Positions 18,408 through 27,718 are shown, counted from the stretch's first letter. The stretch: DNA of 64,000 nt from Anaerolineae bacterium (GCA_022820665.1 JAJEFB010000032.1:1-64000); one strand, 5' to 3'. Notes: generated by a model from the sequence alone, not told the origin. A program made the numbers and translations.

Positions 18408-19862
18408 TCAAAACTGAAAATAAATAAATTCCTGTTTCGTCGCCTGGTAAAATAGCGAGATATAGATCGCGATCAGGAACAAATAATAGACTGTCCAGCG
18501 CCATACGACGGGCAAACGAGCAAAATGGGAGTTTATTCCCGCATATTCGTCAACGACATCCACAGCGAGCAAAAAACCGATCAATACAAAGGAAATGAAG
18601 AATTCAAGCCGCTGTGGCAGCAGACCCGCGCTGAATGGATCGGTTAGCCCGGCGAAACCCTCGCTAAAATCGAACATATGCCGCAGGATATACTGAATAT
18701 CCTCTATGCGATTCGCTCTGAACAGAATCCATCCTAGAAATGTGAATACCAAGGCATAAAGTAATTTGATCACATGACCAAACGTATTACGCGGCACGAA
18801 TCTAACTTTGCAAGCATTCAAAACAGTCTCTATCGCGACAATTGCGCCATGATAGATACCCCAGATAACGAAGGTCCAGTTGGCGCCGTGCCATAGCCCA
18901 CTTAAGGCGAAAACCAGCAGCAGATTAAATATTTGGCGCGGCAAGCCCCTTCGGTTTCCTCCCAGGCTGATATAGACATAGTCGCGGAACCATGTTGACA
19001 ACGAAATATGCCAGCGCCGCCAGAAATCGCTTATGGATCTGGCGAGATACGGGCGTTTGAAATTTTGCATCAGATCAAATCCCATTAGGCGCGCCAAACC
19101 GATTGCTATGTCGGAATAACCGCTAAAGTCACAGTAGATCTGAAATGTGAAAAACAGGGTGGCCACTACCAAGCTGAGTCCGAAGTGCGATTGCAAATCG
19201 CCGTATACAGCATCGACATATATCGCCAGCCGGTCGGCAATCACCAGTTTCTTGAACAGACCCCACAAGACCAAACGCAGGCCGTCGACCATGCGATCGT
19301 AGTCGACAGAAAGCTTGCGCGCGAACTGCGGAAGCATGTTCGTCGCTCGTTCGATAGGGCCTGCCACTAGCTGCGGAAAGAAAGCGACATACAAGGCGAA
19401 GGTCCCAAGGTTTTGGCAAGCGGGCAAACGACCGCGATAGACATCAATGGTGTATGCCATCGATTGAAAGGTGTAAAAGGAAATGCCAACCGGCAAAGCC
19501 ACATGCAGCCAACGCGCTTCAAGCGGGATACCCAACATAGCTGAAACATCGGAAGCTGCTGCGCTGAACAGATTGAAGTACTTGAAAACAAACAGAACGC
19601 CGAGATTCGCCACTATGCTGCAAAGCAAGAAAATCCGGCGCTTCGGCTTGTGCGCTCGCGGCGAACGGTCAATTGCCTGCGCCGCAAAATAGTCGACGAG
19701 CGTGGAGAACACGATCAGCAACAGGTAAGGCGCGCGCCAGCCCGCATAAAAGATGTAACTCGCCGCGAGCAGCACGATCAAACGCCAGCGCTGCGCTATG
19801 AAAAAGTAAAGCGGAATGACGATCAGCGCAAAGACGATGAATTCGGTCGAAACGAACGACAT
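18408..19862 (-). CDS. MBOAT-family O-acyltransferase (AlgI-like)
   Basis: A 484-residue polytopic membrane protein of the membrane-bound O-acyltransferase family. Recognisable segments are LPVGISFYTFQSMAYTID, FFPQLVAGPIERA, FWRRWHISLSTWFRDY and LSGLWHGANWTF. The last contains the family's catalytic histidine. AlgI-type members move acetyl or other acyl groups across the membrane for modification of an exported polysaccharide, together with an SGNH partner such as the gene just downstream. It starts 35 bases after prfA. A DltB-like role in teichoic acid alanylation is less likely because no dlt partner genes are present. Confidence 0.92.
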   Translation of the reverse strand: MSFVSTEFIVFALIVIPLYFFIAQRWRLIVLLAASYIFYAGWRAPYLLLIVFSTLVDYFAAQAIDRSPRAHKPKRRIFLLCSIVANLGVLFVFKYFNLFSAAASDVSAMLGIPLEARWLHVALPVGISFYTFQSMAYTIDVYRGRLPACQNLGTFALYVAFFPQLVAGPIERATNMLPQFARKLSVDYDRMVDGLRLVLWGLFKKLVIADRLAIYVDAVYGDLQSHFGLSLVVATLFFTFQIYCDFSGYSDIAIGLARLMGFDLMQNFKRPYLARSISDFWRRWHISLSTWFRDYVYISLGGNRRGLPRQIFNLLLVFALSGLWHGANWTFVIWGIYHGAIVAIETVLNACKVRFVPRNTFGHVIKLLYALVFTFLGWILFRANRIEDIQYILRHMFDFSEGFAGLTDPFSAGLLPQRLEFFISFVLIGFLLAVDVVDEYAGINSHFARLPVVWRWTVYYLFLIAIYISLFYQATKQEFIYFQF

Positions 19863-19897
19863 GAATCATCCTTGCTGTCGGCTTGGAAGTCTCCAAA

Positions 19898-20971
19898 TCA
19901 CTCGACGCTGCCCGCCGCTAACTGCTCAGCCTGTCGCTGCGTGGCCAACTGGTCAATGAAGACATCCAGGGTGCCGTCCATGACGGCTGGCAAGTTGAAG
20001 TTGCTGTAGCCGATACGATGGTCGGTGACACGACCCTGCGGGTAATTGTAGGTGCGGATCTTTTCGCTGCGGTCGCCGCTGCCGACTTGCCCGCGGCGCT
20101 CGGCTTCCCGTTCTGCTCGCTGCCTTTCCACTTCGGCTTCATAGAGTCGGGCAATCAGCACTTGCTTGGCGCGGATCTTGTTTTGCAACTGGCTGCGTTC
20201 GTCCTGCATTTCGACGACCAGGCCGGTCGGTTTGTGTATGAGCCGAACGGCCGAATCGGTCGTGTTTACTGATTGTCCGCCGGCGCCACGAGCGCGGAAG
20301 ACCTGCGTTTCCACATCATTCATGTCAAGCTGCACATCAACATCGTCCATTTCGGCCAGGACAGCAACGGTGGCAGTACTAGTATGTATGCGGCCCTGGC
20401 TTTCGGTAGTCGGCACGCGCTGGACACGATGCACGCCGCTTTCGTACTTCAGGCGGCTGAACGCGCCTTCACCCTTAATCTCAAAGGTGATGTTCTTGAA
20501 GACTCCATTGCCCTGCTCGTTGACATCGAGCAGTTCCACTTTCCATTTATTGGATTCGGCATAGCGCGTATACAGGCGCAGCAGATCTCCGGCGAAGATG
20601 CCGGCTTCGTCTCCGCCTGCTCCGGCGCGTATCTCGACGATCACGTTTTTGCTGTCGCGAGGATCCGTTGGCAGCAGCATCACGCGCAATTGCTCGATCA
20701 GTTCAGCGCTACTCGCTTCCAATTCCGCAATTTCCAACGATGCCAGCTCCCGCAGTTCAGCATCATCGGCGCTGCCCAGCAGGTCCTTCGCCTCGTCCAA
20801 CTCCCGCGCTTGCTTTTGATAGGCGCGGTAGGCATCCACCACATTTTGCAAGCTGGAACGCTCCTTCGCCAGTTCAGCCACTTTCTCGTAGTCGGTGGCG
20901 ATGGCGGGATCGCTCATCAGGTTTTCGATTTCCCGGTATCGATTTTCAACCTCAGCAAGTTTTTCCAACAT
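19898..20971 (-). CDS. prfA: peptide chain release factor 1
   Basis: A 357-residue class I release factor reading UAA and UAG. It has the catalytic GGQ loop (RARGAGGQSVNTTDSAVRL) and the codon-recognition region RVPTTESQGRIHT, where RF1 carries PxT rather than the RF2 SPF. Length and layout are normal. The N-terminal coiled-coil-like domain (about 1-100) is acidic. It is first in a leftward cluster leading to prmC, its modifying enzyme. Confidence 0.97.
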   Translation of the reverse strand: MLEKLAEVENRYREIENLMSDPAIATDYEKVAELAKERSSLQNVVDAYRAYQKQARELDEAKDLLGSADDAELRELASLEIAELEASSAELIEQLRVMLLPTDPRDSKNVIVEIRAGAGGDEAGIFAGDLLRLYTRYAESNKWKVELLDVNEQGNGVFKNITFEIKGEGAFSRLKYESGVHRVQRVPTTESQGRIHTSTATVAVLAEMDDVDVQLDMNDVETQVFRARGAGGQSVNTTDSAVRLIHKPTGLVVEMQDERSQLQNKIRAKQVLIARLYEAEVERQRAEREAERRGQVGSGDRSEKIRTYNYPQGRVTDHRIGYSNFNLPAVMDGTLDVFIDQLATQRQAEQLAAGSVE

Positions 20972-21212
20972 CAGATCGGCTCAATTTCTGTTTTAAGGAT
21001 GTATCAATGAAATGCGCGCGCAACTGCGCAGCGGACGGCAAAGGGCAGAAGTCTTGTGAAAAAGGGAACAAGCCTGTTAATATTCGTCGAGGCGATTTGG
21101 GACCAGGGAAACCGTTCGCGTAGTCATTCAGCGTATTATACAGTGTGATCCCCGCCTGAACAGACAGATCTGCACCAAGCCCCGGCGATGTTATCGATGT
21201 AAAGGACTGTCA

Positions 21213-22109
21213 ATGCGAGTCATGCGTACTCCCGAGGAAAGATTCGAAAACCTGTCCGGTTACGATTTTGACCCGCATTACCTGCAAGTCGGCGATACGC
21301 GCATGCACTATATCGATGAAGGCGGGGCTGAGGAACTGATTCTTTGCCTGCATGGCGAGCCGACCTGGTGCTATCTCTATCGCAAGATGATTCCGCCGCT
21401 TGCCAGCCGCTATCGGGTGGTAGCGCCGGATATGATTGGCTTTGGCAGATCCGACAAGTACGCGGAAGCGGAAGCCTACAGTTTCCAGATGCACTACGAC
21501 AAACTGCTCTCGTTCATCGCGCAACTCGATCTCCGCAACATCACGCTGATCTGCCAAGATTGGGGCGGCTTGCTGGGGCTAACCATCGCGGCGAATCACG
21601 CCGATCGCTTCGCCAGGCTGGTTATTTTGAATACATTTCTGCCAACTGGCGAGGAAGAATTAAGCCCAGCCTTCATGCAGTGGCGCGCTTTCAGCCAGAA
21701 AGTCGGCAAGCGCATGCAAGTCGGACGCCTGATCTCTCAAACCATCAACAATTACGAACTCAATGCGGAGATCATCGCCGCATACGACGCGCCCTTCCCC
21801 GATGACAGTTACAAGTCCGGCGCCGCCATTTTTCCTTCGCTAGTGCCGATATCTCCCGAAATGCCGGGCGCAACTGAAATGAAGGCTGCGCGCGAGACCT
21901 TATCCAAGTGGCAAAAGCCCGCGCAAGTCATATTCAGCGATGGCGATCCCATACTGGGCGGCGCTGCGGGTTTTTTCCGGCGGCTGATTCCCGGAGCTGC
22001 GGATCAACCGGAGATTGTCATCCGCGGCGCCGGGCATTTCTTGCAAGAAGAAAAGGGCGAAGCGATAGCCAGGGAAACGCTGGCTTTTATGGAACGCACC
22101 AGCGCCTGA
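21213..22109 (+). CDS. alpha/beta hydrolase, haloalkane-dehalogenase-like
   Basis: A 298-residue cytosolic alpha/beta hydrolase. The oxyanion-hole motif HGEPTWCYLYRKM, the nucleophile elbow CQDWGGLLG with Asp instead of Ser, an acidic residue in SDGDPI and the catalytic His in GAGHFLQEE match the DhlA-type haloalkane dehalogenases. The Trp next to the nucleophile and the Trp of HGEPTW could form the halide-binding pair. These enzymes convert haloalkanes to alcohol and halide. Epoxide hydrolases are close relatives, so the exact substrate is open. AAGGA lies ahead of the ATG. The gene stands alone. Confidence 0.85.
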   Translation: MRVMRTPEERFENLSGYDFDPHYLQVGDTRMHYIDEGGAEELILCLHGEPTWCYLYRKMIPPLASRYRVVAPDMIGFGRSDKYAEAEAYSFQMHYDKLLSFIAQLDLRNITLICQDWGGLLGLTIAANHADRFARLVILNTFLPTGEEELSPAFMQWRAFSQKVGKRMQVGRLISQTINNYELNAEIIAAYDAPFPDDSYKSGAAIFPSLVPISPEMPGATEMKAARETLSKWQKPAQVIFSDGDPILGGAAGFFRRLIPGAADQPEIVIRGAGHFLQEEKGEAIARETLAFMERTSA

Positions 22110-22132
22110 TCGCCGGGGGCGAGAGCCAATAT

Positions 22133-22160
22133 TTGGTAGTGACAATACAGGCGATATAAT
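22133..22160 (+). promoter_or_regulatory. promoter for deoC
   Basis: TTGGTA (22133-22138) and a perfect TATAAT (22155-22160) are 16 bases apart. Transcription would begin near 22167, only about 15-25 bases before the deoC start, giving a very short leader. Confidence 0.6.
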
Positions 22161-22181
22161 GGACCTGCCAGTGTATGCAGC

Positions 22182-23153
22182 GTGACAGTGATGAGCAAAT
22201 CCGAGATTGAACGAAATCCCGGCATCCCGCTGGAAATGGGCTGGGTGCGGGACACCAGGGTCAACTTGAGCGCGACACAAAACCGCGCCAAGACATTAGT
22301 CGCGCGGCGCAGCATCAAGAAAGAATGGCAGGCTGCCTGGCTGCTGCGCGCCATCACTATGATTGATCTGACCACGCTCGCCGGCGACGACACCCCGGGC
22401 AAGGTAACTCGGCTTTGCGCCAAAGCCAGGCAGCCTTTGCGCCAAGACATCGTCGAGGCGCTGGACGTCGAGTCCTTGCAGCCAAAGGTTGCCGCCGTCT
22501 GTGTGTATCACCAGCGTGTCCGCGACGCCCGACAAGCGCTGAAAGGCAGCAGCATTCCCGTTGCGGCTGTATCCACCGGCTTCCCCGCCGGGCTTAGCCC
22601 TTTTGAACAGCGCATTGCAGAAATTCACCAATCGGTCGAAGCGGGAGCGGAAGAGATCGACATCGTCATTTCACGAGAGCGCGTCCTGTGTGGCGATTGG
22701 GGGGCGCTTTATGACGAAGTCCGCCAGATGCGCCGCGCTTGCGGCGAAGCGCATATGAAGACGATCCTGGCTACCGGCGAGTTGGGACCGCTTTGGCAAG
22801 TGGCGAAAGCGAGCAAAGTTTGCATGATGGCGGGCGCCGACTTTATCAAGACCAGCACCGGCAAAGAAGCGACAAACGCAACGCTGGAAGTAGGTTTAAC
22901 CATGGTTCGGGAAATCCGCGCCTATCAGGCCATGACCGGCTTCAAGGTCGGCTTCAAGCCGGCCGGCGGCATACGAAGCGCCAAAGACGCGCTAAACTGG
23001 TTAATTCTCATAAAGGAAGAGTTGGGTGATGACTGGCTCCGCAACCGATTGTTTCGATTTGGCGCTTCCGGCTTGTTGACCGACATCGAAAGACAGCTTT
23101 CACATCACATCACAGGCCGCTACGCCGCCCGACATCACATGCCCCTTGCCTGA
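22182..23153 (+). CDS. deoC: deoxyribose-phosphate aldolase
   Basis: A 323-residue DERA, a length found in the longer subfamily. It cleaves 2-deoxyribose 5-phosphate to glyceraldehyde 3-phosphate and acetaldehyde in deoxynucleoside breakdown. The Schiff-base lysine is in GADFIKTSTGKEA, and a second conserved Lys is in VGFKPAGGI. VAAVSTGFPAG and EIDIVISRE are the other barrel motifs. The start may be the GTG at 22182 or the ATG at 22191; no strong ribosome site is visible for either, which fits a near-leaderless transcript. No other nucleoside-salvage gene is adjacent. Confidence 0.95.
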   Translation: MTVMSKSEIERNPGIPLEMGWVRDTRVNLSATQNRAKTLVARRSIKKEWQAAWLLRAITMIDLTTLAGDDTPGKVTRLCAKARQPLRQDIVEALDVESLQPKVAAVCVYHQRVRDARQALKGSSIPVAAVSTGFPAGLSPFEQRIAEIHQSVEAGAEEIDIVISRERVLCGDWGALYDEVRQMRRACGEAHMKTILATGELGPLWQVAKASKVCMMAGADFIKTSTGKEATNATLEVGLTMVREIRAYQAMTGFKVGFKPAGGIRSAKDALNWLILIKEELGDDWLRNRLFRFGASGLLTDIERQLSHHITGRYAARHHMPLA

Positions 23154-23188
23154 CATCCTTCGGCACGAGCGCCATTTCTATCATTCAA

Positions 23189-23218
23189 TTGACGCGCGGT
23201 TCTTCAATCGTTTATATT
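23189..23218 (+). promoter_or_regulatory. promoter for the Met/Asp-rich secreted protein
   Basis: TTGACG (23189-23194) and TATATT (23213-23218) are 18 bases apart. The transcript would carry a leader of about 170 bases before the ATG at 23395. That leader contains a strong GGAGG at about 23300 and a 20-codon ORF (23329-23391) that ends just before the main start. Confidence 0.5.
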
Positions 23219-23394
23219 ATCTAACGATATGAAGATTACGCGAATCTTTACTCAGATTCGATTTTTTGCTATTGTTTGCATAAGCTTATTTTGAGCGAAG
23301 GAGGCAAAAAATAGTAAGTGATTGATTTATGAGCAACACGTTTAAGCGGCATCCTTATCCTGATTTGCTGATTCCTAAAAGGAGCGCATGAGAC

Positions 23395-24330
23395 ATGAAC
23401 AGAATACAATTCCCCGTATCCGCGGTCTGTTGTTTGATGCTGATTGCCCTGCTCTTCGCATCACTTGGGGCAGTTAGCGCGCAAGAGATGGAAACCATGG
23501 ACGACATGGCTATGGAAGACGACATGGCCATGGACGACATGATGATGGAAGACGATATGGCCATGGACGACATGATGATGATGATGGCGCCGCCGAGGAT
23601 CTGTACCGACTTGGCTGACCATATCGCGGTCTATAGCAATTCAATTGGCATAAGTTGCCAGGACGTTGGAACGGCCGGCATCGGCGTGCAGTCCGTCGTT
23701 GACGCGGGCGTCATCTCGGCGATTGATATTTGGAGTCCAGTGGGCGTCGACGCCGAGGTCTGCTTCTCGATAGCTGGTCCCATCACTGTCCTCGATTCGT
23801 CCACAGCCCCGCGTATGGCGATGTCGCCAGATGTATATATGAGCAACAACCTAAACTGTGTGCATCTCAGCGCCGCATCCACGGTCGTATTGGGCACGCC
23901 CTCGCCTGACGACATGATGATGGAAGACGACATGATGATGGAAGACGACATGGCTATGGAAGATGACATGATGATGGAAGACGACATGGCCATGGAAGAT
24001 GACATGATGATGATGCCGCCGCCGAGGATTTGTACCGACTTGCCCGCCCATATCGCAGTCTATAGCGACTCCATGGACATCATCTGCCGGGACGTTGGAG
24101 CGGCCGGAATCGGCGTACAATCCATCGTTGACGCAGGCGTCATCTCGGCGATTGACATCTGGAGTGTTGCGGACGTCGACGCTGAAGTCTGCTTCTCGAT
24201 AGCTGGTCCCATCACTGTCCTCGATGCGTCCACAGCCCCGCGTATGGCGATGTCGCCAGATGTATATATGAGCAACAACTTAAACTGTGTGCATCTGACC
24301 AGCGCAGGCACGGTAGTACTGGGTGAATAA
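23395..24330 (+). CDS. secreted Met/Asp-rich protein with two duplicated four-cysteine domains
   Basis: A 311-residue exported protein, family not recognised. A signal peptide (residues 1-29, cleavage after VSA) is followed by a low-complexity Met/Asp/Glu segment (31-65) and a first domain of about 100 residues (66-168). A second Met/Asp segment (171-207) and a copy of the domain (208-310) follow. Cysteines 70, 88, 123 and 155 recur at 213, 231, 266 and 298, suggesting two disulfides per domain. Long DNA stretches of the two copies are almost identical, so the duplication is recent or kept uniform by conversion. Met- and acid-rich linkers could bind copper or calcium; this is inference only. 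AAAGGAG lies 10 bases before the ATG. A terminator follows at 24451. Confidence 0.85.
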   Translation: MNRIQFPVSAVCCLMLIALLFASLGAVSAQEMETMDDMAMEDDMAMDDMMMEDDMAMDDMMMMMAPPRICTDLADHIAVYSNSIGISCQDVGTAGIGVQSVVDAGVISAIDIWSPVGVDAEVCFSIAGPITVLDSSTAPRMAMSPDVYMSNNLNCVHLSAASTVVLGTPSPDDMMMEDDMMMEDDMAMEDDMMMEDDMAMEDDMMMMPPPRICTDLPAHIAVYSDSMDIICRDVGAAGIGVQSIVDAGVISAIDIWSVADVDAEVCFSIAGPITVLDASTAPRMAMSPDVYMSNNLNCVHLTSAGTVVLGE

Positions 24331-24450
24331 GTCCTGACGATATGGCGCCATAGACGACATGATAATGGACGTTGACGTGGCTTCGGAATAGTAGTCGGAG
24401 GCGTCGCCAAAATAGCGATTGCGCCTAGTTAGCCAGAAGCCAGAATAATC

Positions 24451-24486
24451 AAGGGACGTCGAATAGACGTCCCTTTCTGTTTTTTC
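24451..24486 (+). terminator. rho-independent terminator
   Basis: AAGGGACGTC (24451-24460) pairs perfectly with GACGTCCCTT (24466-24475) around the loop GAATA. A T-rich tract with a TTTTTT run follows. It ends the transcript of the Met/Asp-rich protein gene. Confidence 0.9.
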
Positions 24487-24518
24487 TTATAGGCGTCGGC
24501 CTGCCAGACCCTTGACCT

Positions 24519-24547
24519 TTGCGCTTTTTTGACTCGGATTTTATACT
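24519..24547 (+). promoter_or_regulatory. possible promoter for the PucR-type regulator
   Basis: TTGCGC (24519-24524) and TATACT (24542-24547) are 17 bases apart, 40 bases before the ATG at 24587 and just after the terminator. A better -35, TTGACC at 24512, is too far away (24 bases). Confidence 0.35.
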
Positions 24548-24586
24548 TTTCAAAGGCGTTCACACCGGAAGAAGGCTCAAGAACAC

Positions 24587-26224
24587 ATGCTGACGCTTCG
24601 CGAGGCTTTGAAATTGCCTATTTTGGAAGATGCGCGGGTAGTAGCTGGCGCTGCCGGGCTTTCGCGCGATATTCGCTGGGTATATACCGTCAGTGTGCCC
24701 GATGCCGCTAATTGGCTGCACGGCGGCGAAATGGTGCTCACGACCATGTTCAATTTGCCGGACGCGCCGGAGGCTCAATGTGAATTGCTGCGCCAATTGG
24801 CGGAAAAAGGCATCGTTGCAGTGGTCATCACAATCGGCAACATTCTGGATCAGATTCCCGACTATCTACGTCAAACCGGTGACGAATTGGACCTGCCGCT
24901 GATAGAACTTTCTTATGAAACCCGTTTTGTCGATATCGCGAAATCGATCAACGAACGCATTTCGGAACAGAACCTGGACAAGTTCAGCCGAGCCCTCAAC
25001 ATTCAGCAACGATTGACGAGGTTGGTCCTGGAAGGTGGGGGATTCTGGGAATTGGCGGAAATGCTGGCCGATCTGGTTGGGCATTCGATCAGTATCGAAA
25101 ACGATCGATTTGAAGCCATCGCCAATAAGAACATTGCCGAGGTCGATTCGGCGCGGCGCTACACCATCTTACACGGCCGCACCAATCCTCAATTGATCGA
25201 AGCGCTGGAGGGCGAGTATTTGCCCAAGATCCGCGAATCCTTGCGCCCTGTCTACTTGCCGGTGATGCCAAATGTGGGTTTGGAAATGGAGCGCCTTCTG
25301 GCTCCCATTGTCGTGCACGGCGATATCTATGGCTATATGTGGATCATCGCCGATGTTCATGCCCTTTCGCCGATCGACATGATGGCGATCGAAATCGGCG
25401 CGACTGTGGCAGCTCTGCTGATGCTCTATCAGGAGTCCTTGCAAGCGGCTGAAGCATCGCTCAAAGGCAACTTGATCGCGCAGCTCATCGAAGGAGATGG
25501 CAGCCGCCAAACTATTCTTAGCGATCAGTCGCTGCGCTACGGCGTGGACCTTCGTCAACCTTATCAACTCTTGATGATCGGACTTCGTCATAGGCAGCCG
25601 CCGCAGGTGACCGGCATCTACCGCAGCGTCAACCAGATCTTGACCCAAAGCGAACAAAATGCCGTCGCAGCGCAATTCGCAGGTCAAGTCCTTGTTCTAG
25701 TTCAAGCGAACCAGGACGTTGATGCCTTGGCGGCGACGCTAGCGCAGCGGCTTTCGCGCAACAACGGCGATATGCGCATCGGCATCAGCGCAGTCTTCAG
25801 TGGCGCGGACAAGGTCGGCGCCGCGCATCAGCAATGCAACGAGGTCTTGGAAATTGCGCAGCGCTTGCGTAGCCAAAAGCAAGTTCAGCGCTTTGCCGAC
25901 TTGGGCTACATCCATACCTTGTTTCAGGCCGGGAGGCCAAGCCTGGAACGAAACTCGCAAGTGCCTGTCTTGCGACAACTGCTCGCGGAGAAGCAGGCCG
26001 ATCTATTCCATACATTGGAAACGTATCTTGACGCCGGAGGAAACAGCGTACAAACGGCTGACTCCCTGCACATACACCGCAGTACGCTGAATTATCGCTT
26101 GGCGCGCATTCGGGAAATATGCGCTGTCGATCTCTCGTCGCCGGGCGCGCGGATCAACTTGCAGATCGCGCTGAAGCTCATGCGCCTATTTGATGACCTG
26201 CCGGACGAGAGCCCCTCCACTTAA
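24587..26224 (+). CDS. PucR-family transcriptional regulator
   Basis: A 545-residue regulator. Residues 1-125 match the PucR N-terminal ligand-sensing domain (LTLREALKLPIL, then GGEMVLTT and PLIELSYETRF). A middle GGDEF/GAF-like segment follows. The C-terminus carries the PucR-type helix-turn-helix (SLHIHRSTLNYRLARIREI, about residues 495-513) ending in LQIALKLMRL. Relatives control purine, amino-acid or polyamine catabolism in response to a metabolite. No catabolic operon lies beside it, so the target and inducer cannot be read from context. It is convergent with acpS. Confidence 0.9.
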   Translation: MLTLREALKLPILEDARVVAGAAGLSRDIRWVYTVSVPDAANWLHGGEMVLTTMFNLPDAPEAQCELLRQLAEKGIVAVVITIGNILDQIPDYLRQTGDELDLPLIELSYETRFVDIAKSINERISEQNLDKFSRALNIQQRLTRLVLEGGGFWELAEMLADLVGHSISIENDRFEAIANKNIAEVDSARRYTILHGRTNPQLIEALEGEYLPKIRESLRPVYLPVMPNVGLEMERLLAPIVVHGDIYGYMWIIADVHALSPIDMMAIEIGATVAALLMLYQESLQAAEASLKGNLIAQLIEGDGSRQTILSDQSLRYGVDLRQPYQLLMIGLRHRQPPQVTGIYRSVNQILTQSEQNAVAAQFAGQVLVLVQANQDVDALAATLAQRLSRNNGDMRIGISAVFSGADKVGAAHQQCNEVLEIAQRLRSQKQVQRFADLGYIHTLFQAGRPSLERNSQVPVLRQLLAEKQADLFHTLETYLDAGGNSVQTADSLHIHRSTLNYRLARIREICAVDLSSPGARINLQIALKLMRLFDDLPDESPST

Positions 26225-26266
26225 ACGACAATTGCCTTCGTTGCTTTCAGCCAGTCATATCTGCCA

Positions 26267-26641
26267 TCATGCATCACTGGACTTGGCGACGACAATCGCG
26301 ATAGCCAACTCATCCGTATGCGACAGACTGACATCCCATTCATCCAATTTGGAGCAGGCTGCCAGCGACTTAGCCCTTCCGTGTAATATGAGCCGCGGCT
26401 TCCCTCGATTAGCGTCGACGCGGATTTCGATGTCGACCCAGCGCATATCGCCAATGCCGGTGCCAAGCGCCTTGCCTACCGCTTCTTTCGCCGCGAAGCG
26501 CGCGGCTAATCGGCACGGCTTGTCCCCACAGTCCTCGCGTTCACCCACCGTGAAGAATCGTTGTAAAAATCGTTCCCCCAAGCGGTCAATGCCCTCTGTA
26601 ATCCGTTGGCATTCGATCATGTCGACGCCGCAGCGTATCAT
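26267..26641 (-). CDS. acpS: holo-[acyl-carrier-protein] synthase
   Basis: A 124-residue AcpS, which transfers 4'-phosphopantetheine from CoA to acyl carrier protein. The magnesium-binding Asp is in CGVDMIE near the N-terminus, and the second motif is RFAAKEAVGKALG. The C-terminal WDVSLSHTDELAIAIV is typical. The ATG at 26641 is supported by GAAGGA six bases upstream and gives the normal family length; an in-frame start at 26686 would add 15 unrelated residues. The 402-base gap to the next gene holds no convincing ORF. It contains the sequence TTATTATTTTGTGTTAGCGC (from 26789), which resembles the flank of repeat copy C. Confidence 0.93.
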   Translation of the reverse strand: MIRCGVDMIECQRITEGIDRLGERFLQRFFTVGEREDCGDKPCRLAARFAAKEAVGKALGTGIGDMRWVDIEIRVDANRGKPRLILHGRAKSLAACSKLDEWDVSLSHTDELAIAIVVAKSSDA

Positions 26642-27043
26642 CGCGCGTCCTTCAGTTATCCGCAACAGATCACCATTGTACAACATGATGCCGCGCGCGC
26701 ACGCGCAAATCCTGCTAGCGCAAATGGACGTTTTAAGTACAATGCGCTCTTTTTCAATACCCCCCCTTGCACAGGCAAGGAGAAGGCTTATTATTTTGTG
26801 TTAGCGCGGCGGGTTTGATCGACGCCATCTTCGCTTCAGTCGAAGCGCTCACATCACCGTAACGCGCAAACTTCCAGCCCAATGACGGCATGAGCGCGCG
26901 TTTTCAATGGTTTCCTCGTCAGCTTCCGATAGTCAGATCTTTAGATGCGCGCGCACATTGAGACGTGGAACCGCATCCTGGAAGAAACAACGCCCAACAC
27001 GACGACCTTGTCGTCACAGCCGCCCTTAAAGACAGGAGCATTG

Positions 27044-27718
27044 ATGGCTAGCTTGCGCTTTCGCTGTCGGCAAGTCTACTGGAGGTGGGCCGCTCCCGGC
27101 AGAATCCGCAACTACATGAAAGCCAGCCAGATCCGCAAATTGCAGATCGGATCCGGCGCCAACCTGCTGCCAGATTGGTTGAATACCACGCTCTACCCTT
27201 TTACGCCGGGCACGGTCTTCTTAAACGCCTGCTTGCCCTTCCCCGTACCTGACGATTCCTTCGACTACGTCTTCAGCGAACACGTGATCGAACACCTGGA
27301 ATTCGAAGAATCGTCACAAATGCTGCGCGAATGCCACCGTATTATGCGTGATGGCGGTCGCATCCGTCTCGCGACGCCGGATTTGGAACAGATCATCGCA
27401 TTGTACACGCAGCCCGAAGAGGGCGCGCAGCAGAATTACATCCGCTGGATCATGGACAACTTCCGTTCCCAGGTCGGCGAATACAACCCGGCCCATGTGA
27501 TCAACCAGTCCTTCCACGGCTGGCGTCACAAGTTTATCTATGACCAGGCGACGCTAATCAAAGCGCTGGAAGACGCGGGATTCGTCGACGTCGAGCGCGT
27601 CGAACCGGGGGAAAGCAGCGACGCTAACCTCCGTGGCATTGAACAACACGGCCAATACGTGGGCAGCGAGGAGGCGATGCGCTACGAGACGATGGCGCTC
27701 GAGGCGGTCAAGGCATAG
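27044..27718 (+). CDS. SAM-dependent methyltransferase (type 11-like)
   Basis: A 224-residue class I methyltransferase-like protein. KLQIGSGANLLPDWLNT is a shortened SAM-binding loop, DDSFDYVFSEHVIEHLE follows as the acidic and post-I motif, and LRECHRIMRDGGRIRLATPD is the beta-5 region. This pattern is common in methyltransferases acting on small molecules or glycans near glycosyltransferase genes, but no such cluster is present and the substrate is unknown. The ATG at 27044 is preferred because AGGAG lies five to six bases upstream. An in-frame ATG at 26945 would add 33 unconserved residues. Confidence 0.8.
   Translation: MASLRFRCRQVYWRWAAPGRIRNYMKASQIRKLQIGSGANLLPDWLNTTLYPFTPGTVFLNACLPFPVPDDSFDYVFSEHVIEHLEFEESSQMLRECHRIMRDGGRIRLATPDLEQIIALYTQPEEGAQQNYIRWIMDNFRSQVGEYNPAHVINQSFHGWRHKFIYDQATLIKALEDAGFVDVERVEPGESSDANLRGIEQHGQYVGSEEAMRYETMALEAVKA

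Noticed and set aside
23494..24015. Short DNA repeats that could suggest a CRISPR or satellite array
   Set aside because: They are in frame, encode the Met/Asp linkers of one ORF and have no spacer structure.
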